From Pseudomonas syringae (GTDB lineage: Bacteria; Pseudomonadota; Gammaproteobacteria; Pseudomonadales; Pseudomonadaceae): 55,165 bases of DNA. The position numbers and the translations under genes were made by a program. Below are positions 7,438 through 14,860 of the stretch, in pieces. The notes under the pieces were generated by a model, which searched no databases, was not told where the DNA came from, and saw only the letters and a list, made by a program, of their open reading frames with translations. Each line of letters opens with the position of its first letter. Within the stretch, counting starts at the first letter, position 1. Where the stretch lies: positions 1 to 55,165 of the forward strand of contig NZ_WKCB01000035.1 in NCBI RefSeq assembly GCF_021606685.1. Reading direction: 5' to 3'.

Positions 7438-9164
7438 GTGCCTTCTCCACGGGTTACGCGCAACACTTCTTCCAGTGACGTCACACCGGCCACCGCCTGG
7501 CGCAGCCCCTCTTCATGCAAGGTACGCAGGCCGCCACGGCGGGCGGCGGCTTCCAGGGTGGCAGCGTCGGCCTGGCGCATCAGCAGGCTGCGCAATTCCT
7601 CATTCATCACCAACAGTTCGGTGATTGCACTGCGGCCGTGGTAGCCGCCACCCGAGGCATCGGCACGCGGGCGATAGAGCATGATCGGGCGCTGATCGGT
7701 AAAGCGATCCAGGCCATGTTCGGCGATCAACTCGGGCGGTGCTTCGAAGGCTTCGCGCGTGGCCGGGTCGAGGCGGCGCACCAGGCGCTGCGCCAGGATC
7801 CCGTTAACGGTGGAAGCGATCAGGTAGCTCTCCACCCCCATGTCGAGCAGCCGCGTGATACTCGCCGCCGCGCTGTTGGTGTGCAGGGTCGACAGCACCA
7901 GGTGGCCGGTGAGGGAGGACTGGATGGCGATGCGGCAGGTTTCCAGGTCACGGATCTCACCGATCATGATCACGTCCGGGTCCTGACGCACGATGGAGCG
8001 CAGCGCCCCGGCAAAGTCCAGGCCGATGGCCGGCTTGACCTGGATCTGATTGATGCCTTCCAACTGGTATTCCACCGGGTCTTCGACGGTGATGATCTTG
8101 CGCTCGGCGGTGTTGAGCCGAGACAGCGCGGTGTACAGCGTGGTGGTCTTGCCCGAGCCGGTCGGGCCGGTGACCAGCAGGATGCCGTGGGGTCGTTCGA
8201 GCACTTCCAGGAAGGTTTCCAGGCGCTGGCCGTCGAACCCCAGGCTCTGGAAATCGAACTGCACGGTCTGCCGATCCAGCAAGCGCATCACCACCGACTC
8301 GCCAAAACTGGTGGGCACCGTGGACACCCGCAGGTCCAGCTCCTTGCCCTGGATGCGCAGCATGATGCGGCCGTCCTGGGGCAGGCGCCGTTCGGCAATG
8401 TCCAGGCGCGCCATGATTTTCACGCGCGAGATCACCGCTGCTGATGAACTCGACGGTGGCGCCTCGGCCTCATGCAACACGCCGTCGATGCGGTAGCGCA
8501 CCTTGAGCTGGTTTTCGAACGGTTCGATATGGATATCCGAGGCGCGATGTTCCACCGCGCGCTGCAGGATCAGGTTGACCAGGCGAATCACTGGCGCTTC
8601 GGAGGCCATGTCCTTGAGGTGTTCGATGTCTTCCAGCGCACCGCCCTGCTCGTCGAGATTTTCGATCAGCGTGCCCATGGCGGAACGACCCTGGCCGTAG
8701 TAGCGCTCGATCAGCGTTTCGACTTCATTGCGCGGGCCCACGGCCAACCACACCGGTACGCCGCAGGCATAGGCCATGGCCTGGAACGGATACACCAGCG
8801 ACGGGTTGGCCGCCAGCACCCGCAGGCCACCCTGGCTCCAGCCAACGGGCACCACTTGATAGTGGCGCATGAAGCGCTCGGTCAATGCCGGCAGGGGGTC
8901 GAGCAACGGCGGCGCGGCATCGGCCAACAGCAGCGGCGCCCCGAGCAGGTCAGCCCAGGCGCGGGCCAGTTCAACTTCCGACACCAGCCCAAGACGGGTG
9001 AGCAGGCCGAGTAATTCTGTGTCGCCACCCTCCTGGGACAGGCGCCGGGCGCGTTCCAGGTCCACGGTTTTCAACCCGGCGTTTTGCATCAGCCACGCGC
9101 ACACCTGTTCGGTATCCGGGACGTGCATCTGGCAAGCATCGATGGGGGTTGAGGGACTGGGCAT
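7434..9164 (-). CDS. gspE: T2SS ATPase GspE lacking the zinc tetracysteine motif
   Basis: A 576-residue cytoplasmic ATPase that powers the pseudopilus. The N1/N2 domain (about 1-150) contacts GspL. Walker A is GPTGSGKTT (333-341), Asp box ITVEDPVEY, Walker B DPDVIMIGEIRD (395-406), and His box LTGHLVLSTLHT. In most GspE proteins a C-terminal element holds two CxxC pairs. Here the first is replaced by RRLDPATREAF (near 466) and the second by RADASGGGYHGR (near 501), so no zinc site remains. First gene of the gsp operon. The start is not certain: no clear ribosome site precedes the ATG, and an in-frame ATG occurs 12 codons later. Confidence 0.93.
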   Translation of the reverse strand: MPSPSTPIDACQMHVPDTEQVCAWLMQNAGLKTVDLERARRLSQEGGDTELLGLLTRLGLVSEVELARAWADLLGAPLLLADAAPPLLDPLPALTERFMRHYQVVPVGWSQGGLRVLAANPSLVYPFQAMAYACGVPVWLAVGPRNEVETLIERYYGQGRSAMGTLIENLDEQGGALEDIEHLKDMASEAPVIRLVNLILQRAVEHRASDIHIEPFENQLKVRYRIDGVLHEAEAPPSSSSAAVISRVKIMARLDIAERRLPQDGRIMLRIQGKELDLRVSTVPTSFGESVVMRLLDRQTVQFDFQSLGFDGQRLETFLEVLERPHGILLVTGPTGSGKTTTLYTALSRLNTAERKIITVEDPVEYQLEGINQIQVKPAIGLDFAGALRSIVRQDPDVIMIGEIRDLETCRIAIQSSLTGHLVLSTLHTNSAAASITRLLDMGVESYLIASTVNGILAQRLVRRLDPATREAFEAPPELIAEHGLDRFTDQRPIMLYRPRADASGGGYHGRSAITELLVMNEELRSLLMRQADAATLEAAARRGGLRTLHEEGLRQAVAGVTSLEEVLRVTRGEGT

Positions 9165-9211
9165 GGGTAGCTATCTGAGGGGCACTGTTCTGCAGGACTG
9201 TGGGAACCCCT

Positions 9212-9301
9212 TGTGGGAGGGGGCTTGCCCCCGATAGCAGTGGACCAGTTTGCGCATGTGCTGACTGATACACCGCTATCGGGGGCAAGCCCCCTCCCAC
9301 A
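9212..9301. repeat. REPIN: inverted pair of REP sequences
   Basis: Two 27-base arms, each starting TGTGGGAGGGGGCTTGC and ending in GATAGC, face each other at 9212-9238 and 9275-9301 with perfect complementarity and a 36-base spacer. This is the classical REPIN form of fluorescens-group pseudomonads. Such elements are spread in trans by a RAYT transposase; none is in this window. It lies between gspE and the small gene at 9320-9544. Confidence 0.92.
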
Positions 9302-9319
9302 GGGGACCGCGTTTCCAAA

Positions 9320-9544
9320 TTAGTTCGAGGTCTTCGGCGCGGCCTGGTTGCCATTCAACGGTCGGCCACCCTTGGTGGTTTCGGCTTTCTGCTTTTTCGC
9401 TGCCTTGGCGTCGTGGGTCTGGGTCAACACGGTGGAATCGGCGGCACCGGACTTGGCATCAGTGTCGGTGGCTTCAGCCGCCAGGGCGGTGCCACTCACT
9501 GCAACGCTCAACGCAAAACCAGCAGCCAACAGGGACATTTTCAT
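9320..9544 (-). CDS. Small secreted protein of unknown function
   Basis: About 74 residues. The first 22 form a signal peptide (MKMSLLAAGFALSVAVSGTALA). The mature part is short, charged and rich in Ala, Lys, Thr and Asp (DAKAAKKQKAETTKGGRPL), with no Cys and probably disordered. GGAG lies 7 bases before the ATG at 9544, while it abuts the ATG at 9550, so 9544 is the better start. It is transcribed toward gspE but a REPIN separates them. I do not recognise a family. Confidence 0.6.
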   Translation of the reverse strand: MKMSLLAAGFALSVAVSGTALAAEATDTDAKSGAADSTVLTQTHDAKAAKKQKAETTKGGRPLNGNQAAPKTSN

Positions 9545-9550
9545 AAACAT

Positions 9551-10054
9551 TCTCCAGATAAAAAACAGCGGACAGCTCAGGTTGCACCTTGAATGCGTTC
9601 AAGACCCTACACCAAAGCGTTGTGTATGACAGCGTGTATAAAACATGGCCTTTTAGAACTACCGAGCAACGCCACTAGTTCGCCATGCCTTCACATATTT
9701 TCTTAAACCAATCGACTGGTAGGTTTAGTCTTAGTTCAAAATCGCAACGAAATATTTCTTATTTCACGCAAAAATTAGCTTTCGTTTGACTTATAACCGC
9801 AAGAATTGCCTTAATTATGCCGCTTTAGCGGTTCAAAACGCCATCGCGTGATATCGATTAGACATTACTTACAACAACAATCAATACAATTATTACACTT
9901 TTAAAACTGCGAAACCCGCCAAGTAGTTGCAATTAGCCATCGGTTAAACATTGCGATCAAGGCGAACTATTGCCCGTAAAAAAGTGACGAGCGTGCGGTG
10001 TGACGCGTGCGTTTTGGCGCCTTATTTTCAATAAACAGTTGTCGGAGAAACTCC
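9551..10054. other. AT-rich intergenic region between divergent genes
   Basis: About 500 bases between the small secreted protein (minus) and the GH3 gene (plus). It is markedly richer in A and T than its surroundings, especially 9640-9970, and must hold both promoters. No coding frame, tRNA or clear terminator was seen. The GH3 ribosome site GGAG is at 10044-10047. I could not settle on -35/-10 boxes. Confidence 0.5.
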
Positions 10055-12808
10055 ATGAACAAACGCAAGATGATCGGCGCGCAGTCGGCATTCGCCCTGC
10101 TGGCGCTGGCCGTGTCCCAGGTGCACGCGGCCACCAGCCCGGCCCTCGATGAAGGCCGGGTGAGCCGCGCGGAAATGGCCGCGGACAAAACCCTGGCGAA
10201 AATGACCATGGAAGAAAAACTTGCCTACATCGGCGGCACCGGTGGCTGGGACGTCAAGCCGCTGACCCAGTACGGCATCCCGCAGATCCACGGTGCCGAC
10301 GGCGGCGTGGGCGTGCGTTACACCAGCGAAGGCAACGCCCAGGGCGTGGTGTACCCCTCTGGTCCAAACCTGGCAGCCAGCTGGAACCCGCGCCGCGCCA
10401 TCGACCTGGGCCGTGCCCTGGGCTATGACACCGCCAGCGGCGGTTATCAGTTCGTCACCGGGCCCGGCGTGAACCTGTACCGCATGCCGTACAGCGGCCG
10501 CGCATTCGAGTATTTGTCCGGTGAAGACCCGTTCCTCGGCGCTAGCCTGGGGCCAGCGGTCATCAACGGCATCCAGTCGCGCGGCGTGTGGGCCAACGCC
10601 AAGCATTTCGCGGCCAACGACCAGGAAAGCAACCGCTTCCACCTCGATGAAATTATCAGCGAACGCGTGCTGCGCGAGATGACCTTGCCGCCCTTCGAGT
10701 CAGCCTCGAAGAACAGCAAAGTGGCGATGATGATGTGCGCGTTCCAAAAGGTGAACGGCGAGTTCGCCTGCCAGAACAAGCACCTGATGCGCGACATCCT
10801 GAAAACCGAATGGGGCTACCCAGGCTTCGTCCAGAGCGACTACAACGCCGTGGTCGACGGCTTGCCGGCGGCACAGGCGGGCACCGACCTGGACATGATG
10901 GGCTACCAGATGAACAGCACGGTGCTCAAGCCGTACCTGGACAGTGGCGAGCTGAGCAGCGCAACCATCGATGACAAGGTGCGCCGCATCCTCAAGCAGA
11001 TCTACCTGTACAAGTTCGACAGCAAGGCCCCGCTGACCAGCCACAACATGAACAGCGCCACCAGTAACCGCGTCGCGCTGAATGCCGCGCGCGAAGGCAT
11101 CGTGCTGCTCAAGAACCAGAACAGCCTGCTGCCGCTGGACGCGAAGAAGGTCAAGCGCATCGCCGTGGTCGGTACCCTGGCCAAGTACGCGCCGCCTACC
11201 GGTTTCGGCAGCGCCAACGTGATGGCCGCCAACTACATCAGTGAGCTGAGCGGCCTGCAGCAACTGGCGCCGGGGGCCAAGGTCGAGTTCATCGACGGGC
11301 TGTCACTTGACCCAGCCACCTCCGTGTGGACCCACGCCGACAGCAATGGCAACAGCGTTAAAGGCCTGAAGACCGAGTTCTTCAGCAACACCAACTGGTC
11401 CGGTGACCCGGCTGCCAGCCGCACCGATACGCATGTCGACCTCGACTGGTCCACCGACAGCCTGCCGGTAAACGGCGACACCGCCGCCACGTCGATCCGC
11501 TACAGCGGCCAGATCACCCCGACCGTCAGCGGCGAACAGGTGTTCAAGATCCGCGCCGACGGTGCGGTGCGCCTCTACGTCAACGGCAAGAAAGTCCTCG
11601 ACAACGGCGACGGCAAGCCGCTGCCGAACAACAGCATTCCGCCGACCATTCCGGTGTTTGCCAAGGTCAATCTTGAAGCCGGTAAACCGGTCGACATCAA
11701 GCTTGAATACTCGCGCCGCAATGGCTACCTCTCGACCATGGGCGGCCTGGTGGGCGTGCAGATGAGCTGGGCGTCGTTGGTGGCCCCGCAGGACCTGGCC
11801 CAGTACGACGCCGTGCTGGTGGCAGCCGGCAACAGCAACGAATACGAAGGCGAAGGCTTCGACCACAGCTTCGATCTGCCGGAGTACCAGAACCTGCTGA
11901 TCCAGAGCATCGCCAAGGTCAACCCGAACACCGTGGTCACCCTGCACGGCGGCACGGGCTTGAAGATGAGCGACTGGATCGACCAGGTGCCGGCCGCGCT
12001 GCATGCGTTCTACCCTGGGCAGAACGGCGGCCAGGCCCTGGCGGAGATCCTGCTGGGCAAGGTCAACCCGTCGGCCAAGCTGCCGATCAGCATCGAGCGC
12101 AACATCGAAGACAACCCGATCTACGCGACTTTCCCCAAGTTCGACAATCAGGAAACCCTGAGCGAGATGAGCTACAAGGACGACCTGTTCCTGGGCTATC
12201 GCGGCTACGAGAAGAAGGGCATCAAGCCGCTGTATCCGTTCGGCTATGGCTTGTCGTACACCACCTTCGGCTACAGCAACATCAGCGTCAGCCCGGGCGT
12301 GGCCGTGGCCGGTGCGCCGATCAAGGTATCGTTCGACCTGTCCAACACCGGCAAGGTGGCCGGGGCTGAAGTTGCCGAGTTGTACGTGGGCCAGAACAAC
12401 CCGAAAGTCGAACGCGCGATCAAGGAACTCAAGGGCTACAAGAAGGTGTTCTTGAAACCCGGCGAGAGCAAGCGCGTGACCATCGAGCTGAACGACCGCT
12501 CGCTGGCCTACTACGACGTGGCCAGCAAGCAATGGGTGGTGGATGCCGATAGCTTCAACCTGTCGGTGGGCGCGTCCTCCCAGGACATCCGCCTGAACGC
12601 CAAGCTGGTCAACCCGTTCCGCCAGGAACTGTCGACCACCACCAGCAACCCGTTGCCGCGCTCGGCGCTGAACTCGACGCTGCGTGAGCTGCCACAGGTG
12701 AAGACCGGTGGCGTGCTGCACCAGAACGAAGGGGACAGCGGCACCAGCGACGGTGATGGCTATGACATGAGCGATGACACCACCCAAGGCAGCGCTGCCG
12801 GTAACTGA
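10055..12808 (+). CDS. Secreted GH3 beta-glucosidase with PA14 insert
   Basis: Exported glycoside hydrolase family 3 enzyme, 917 residues, expected to cleave beta-glucosides. Signal peptide about 1-25 (MNKRKMIGAQSAFALLALAV). In the (beta/alpha)8 domain KHFAANDQE is at 183-191, and the probable nucleophile is Asp262 in FVQSDYNAV. A PA14 domain (about 437-575) is inserted in the second domain, as in sugar-binding GH3 enzymes. EYEGEGFDH near 597-604 holds the likely acid/base. A fibronectin III-like domain (about 757-830) and a 60-residue Ser/Thr/Gly/Asp-rich tail end the protein. The start was chosen for GGAG 7 bases upstream; the in-frame codons before it add no signal. Next to the T2SS operon, it may be a substrate (inference). 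Confidence 0.92.
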   Translation: MNKRKMIGAQSAFALLALAVSQVHAATSPALDEGRVSRAEMAADKTLAKMTMEEKLAYIGGTGGWDVKPLTQYGIPQIHGADGGVGVRYTSEGNAQGVVYPSGPNLAASWNPRRAIDLGRALGYDTASGGYQFVTGPGVNLYRMPYSGRAFEYLSGEDPFLGASLGPAVINGIQSRGVWANAKHFAANDQESNRFHLDEIISERVLREMTLPPFESASKNSKVAMMMCAFQKVNGEFACQNKHLMRDILKTEWGYPGFVQSDYNAVVDGLPAAQAGTDLDMMGYQMNSTVLKPYLDSGELSSATIDDKVRRILKQIYLYKFDSKAPLTSHNMNSATSNRVALNAAREGIVLLKNQNSLLPLDAKKVKRIAVVGTLAKYAPPTGFGSANVMAANYISELSGLQQLAPGAKVEFIDGLSLDPATSVWTHADSNGNSVKGLKTEFFSNTNWSGDPAASRTDTHVDLDWSTDSLPVNGDTAATSIRYSGQITPTVSGEQVFKIRADGAVRLYVNGKKVLDNGDGKPLPNNSIPPTIPVFAKVNLEAGKPVDIKLEYSRRNGYLSTMGGLVGVQMSWASLVAPQDLAQYDAVLVAAGNSNEYEGEGFDHSFDLPEYQNLLIQSIAKVNPNTVVTLHGGTGLKMSDWIDQVPAALHAFYPGQNGGQALAEILLGKVNPSAKLPISIERNIEDNPIYATFPKFDNQETLSEMSYKDDLFLGYRGYEKKGIKPLYPFGYGLSYTTFGYSNISVSPGVAVAGAPIKVSFDLSNTGKVAGAEVAELYVGQNNPKVERAIKELKGYKKVFLKPGESKRVTIELNDRSLAYYDVASKQWVVDADSFNLSVGASSQDIRLNAKLVNPFRQELSTTTSNPLPRSALNSTLRELPQVKTGGVLHQNEGDSGTSDGDGYDMSDDTTQGSAAGN

Positions 12809-12828
12809 CGGGTAAAAGAGGGGCTTTG

Positions 12829-12916
12829 TGTGGGAGCGGGCTTGCTCGCGAAAGCGGTAGATCAGTTAAAGATGCATCACTGACACACCGCATTCGCGAG
12901 CAAGCCCGCTCCCACA
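12829..12916. repeat. REPIN between convergent genes
   Basis: Arms of 24 bases starting TGTGGGAGCGGGCTTGC at 12829-12852 and their reverse complement at 12893-12916. This is a different REP subtype from the other three (GAGCGGGCTTGCTCGCG instead of GAGGGGGCTTGC). It sits between the 3' ends of the GH3 and TetR genes, where it may also help end transcription. Confidence 0.9.
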
Positions 12917-12933
12917 TTTGACCGTGTCAGGCC

Positions 12934-13548
12934 TTAGACCCTGATCGCCGCATCGACCCGCGCAATGTAGGTATCGAAGCGCGCCACCAGGTCCACCTGC
13001 TCCGGAAAACGCAGCCACTGGATCTGCAGGCCATCCATCATGGCCAGGATTTCTTCCACCAGCCCGGCGATGTCGACGTCGCTGCGCACCTCCCCCGCCG
13101 CCACCAGGTCGGCAAACTGCCCCTGCATACGTCGGTGGATACCCGCATAGCGCGCCTGGAACCAGGCCCACGCCGGTTGCGTATCGAGCAGGCTTTCGGC
13201 ATTCAGAATGGTAAACGCGCGCACCACCCCAGGCGCGGTGGCGTTCGAACGGTTGATCGCGCGCAGGCTGCCGAGCAAGCCGGACAGCGACTTTTCCGCA
13301 CGCACTTCATCGGCAATCCGTTGGTTGACCTCATCGCGACGTTGCAGCACGCCCATCAGCAATGAAATCTTGCTGGGGAAGTGGTGCAGCAACCCGGCCA
13401 CGGAAATCCCCACAATCGCTGCCACCTGCGCCATTGAGGCGCCGCTGTAGCCCTCCAGGGAGAACACCTGCAAGGCCGCGTCCAGCAGCTCTTCGCGGCG
13501 TTTTTCACCTTTGGGGGCGCGACGGGTCTTGGGGGCAGGTTCGGTCAT
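12934..13548 (-). CDS. TetR-family transcriptional regulator
   Basis: A 204-residue one-component regulator. The N-terminal helix-turn-helix is seen at about residues 14-60 (REELLDAALQVFSLEGYSG, then VAAIVGISVAGLLHHFPSK). The C-terminal ligand-binding domain is helical and ends in the family-like WLRFPEQVDLVARFDTYI. A basic tail (KTRRAPKGEKRR) precedes the HTH. It converges on the GH3 gene and lies 62 bases before the LacI-type gene, transcribed the same way. The ligand and targets are not evident; control of the GH3 gene is possible but unsupported. Confidence 0.85.
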   Translation of the reverse strand: MTEPAPKTRRAPKGEKRREELLDAALQVFSLEGYSGASMAQVAAIVGISVAGLLHHFPSKISLLMGVLQRRDEVNQRIADEVRAEKSLSGLLGSLRAINRSNATAPGVVRAFTILNAESLLDTQPAWAWFQARYAGIHRRMQGQFADLVAAGEVRSDVDIAGLVEEILAMMDGLQIQWLRFPEQVDLVARFDTYIARVDAAIRV

Positions 13549-13610
13549 GGGAACATCCTTGTGGTCAGGCTTGCACCGTATCCAAATTGCCCCTGAGCCG
13601 CAAATAAAGC

Positions 13611-14651
13611 TCAGGCGCTTTCCCGTTCGATCAAGCGGCAGCCCAACAGGTTCAAGCGTTGTACCTCGTCAGTCACCGGCAGCACTCCGAGGCTTTCCAG
13701 CACCCGCGTTGCCGCCAGCACACCAATCTCCAACGCCGGCGGCTTGATGGTACTGAGGCTCGGCAACAGCATTTCGGCAAACGGGTAATCGCCAAACCCG
13801 AGCACGGCGCAGTCCTGGGGGATCTTCAGCCCGGCACGCTGCCCGGCCAGCAGGCCACCGGCCGCCAGGTTGTCGTTGGCGAAGAAGATCGCGTCGGGCG
13901 GCGTGGCGTGGTTCATCAGGGTGTCCATGGCCTGCTTGCCCGCTTCGAACGGCGCGCGATCGGCGTCGGGGGCGAAGCGCCAGGGTGCCAGGCCCAGTTC
14001 GCTCAAGGTCGCGACAAAACCGTCACCCCGCTCCTGCGCGCTGAAGTCCCCAGGGGCGCTGTTCTGCACAAATGCGATGCGCCGATAGCCCTGGCCGTGC
14101 AGGTAGCGAGCGGCTGTGACGCCGACTTCGTAGTGGGAAAAGCCGATCTGCAACGGCTCGCGTTCGGGCACGTAATCCCAGGTTTCCACCACCGGGATAT
14201 CAGCGTCGGCAATCATCTTTTCGGTGCCCGCGCTGTGGAAGCGGCTGGTCAACACCAGCGCCGCCGGCGACCAGCCGAGGAACGCACGCACCGCGCTTTC
14301 TTCCTGCTCGGCGCTGAAGTAACTCGACGCCAGCAACAGCTGATAACCATGACGGCTGAGGGTGTCGCTGAAGCCCTGGATGGTGTTGGCGAAGATCGGC
14401 CCGGAGATGTTCGGGATCACCATCGCCACGATCCTGCCTCGCGCTGACGCAAGCCCGCCGGCCACCAAGTTGGGCACGTAACCCAGCTCGGCCACCACCT
14501 CGGCAATCCGCTCGCGACGCTCGGGCGAAACCTGCTCCGGCTGATTGAAATAGCGCGACACAGTGATCGCCGACACCCCGGCCTGGCGGGCCACGGTGTT
14601 CAGGGTGACGCGCCCGGCGCCACGGCGTTTGCGCGGTTTGTCTTCGCTCAC
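13611..14651 (-). CDS. LacI/GntR-type sugar-responsive repressor
   Basis: A 346-residue LacI-family regulator: helix-turn-helix VTLNTVARQAGVSAITVSRY (about 15-34), hinge VAGGLASARG, then a periplasmic-binding-protein-like ligand domain ending LLGCRLIERESA. It resembles gluconate-type regulators (GntR subgroup), but the ligand is not known. It is divergent from the TonB receptor operon. A perfect LacI-type palindrome TGTTAGCGCTAACA at 14738-14751 lies in the shared region, on the predicted start of the opposite operon, so it very likely represses that operon (inference from position). Confidence 0.87.
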   Translation of the reverse strand: MSEDKPRKRRGAGRVTLNTVARQAGVSAITVSRYFNQPEQVSPERRERIAEVVAELGYVPNLVAGGLASARGRIVAMVIPNISGPIFANTIQGFSDTLSRHGYQLLLASSYFSAEQEESAVRAFLGWSPAALVLTSRFHSAGTEKMIADADIPVVETWDYVPEREPLQIGFSHYEVGVTAARYLHGQGYRRIAFVQNSAPGDFSAQERGDGFVATLSELGLAPWRFAPDADRAPFEAGKQAMDTLMNHATPPDAIFFANDNLAAGGLLAGQRAGLKIPQDCAVLGFGDYPFAEMLLPSLSTIKPPALEIGVLAATRVLESLGVLPVTDEVQRLNLLGCRLIERESA

Positions 14652-14702
14652 GGGATGATCCTGTTAAAAACCAAAAAGAATATAGGGCTAATTTTTTAGT
14701 AT

Positions 14703-14732
14703 TTGACGCTCTAAACCACACCTACCAATAAT
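14703..14732 (+). promoter_or_regulatory. Predicted promoter of the TonB receptor-monooxygenase-ssuA operon
   Basis: TTGACG at 14703-14708 and AATAAT at 14727-14732, spaced by 18 bases, fit a sigma-70 promoter pointing to the TonB receptor. The expected start of transcription is near 14739, inside the palindrome at 14738-14751. The leader would be about 120 bases. Confidence 0.6.
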
Positions 14733-14737
14733 GCCGA

Positions 14738-14751
14738 TGTTAGCGCTAACA
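14738..14751. promoter_or_regulatory. LacI-type operator palindrome
   Basis: TGTTAGCGCTAACA is a perfect 14-base palindrome with the central CG step typical of LacI-family operators. It covers the predicted transcription start of the operon to its right and lies 87 bases from the LacI-type regulator start. Repression by that regulator is inferred from these positions. Confidence 0.75.
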
Positions 14752-14818
14752 AAGCGCGTTGTCTGCTACTCGCTCGAGCGAATGCCCAAGACAGTTTCAC
14801 AGGCGCTGACGGTCGCAA

Positions 14819-14833
14819 GAACCGCAGCGGTTC
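14819..14833. repeat. Short perfect inverted repeat in the leader
   Basis: GAACCGCAGCGGTTC: two 7-base arms around a single A, 28 bases before the TonB receptor start. It could be a second regulator site or, with so short a loop, more likely a DNA element than an RNA hairpin. An outer pair of complementary octamers (GAATGCCC and GGGCATTC) flanks it. Confidence 0.4.
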
Positions 14834-14860
14834 AGGGCATTCTTTTCGAGCGAACACAGC

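Noticed and set aside
11303..12787. 494-codon minus-strand frame
   Set aside because: Antisense of the GH3 gene with His/Arg/Val-rich composition. The GH3 reading has signal peptide, domains and catalytic residues.
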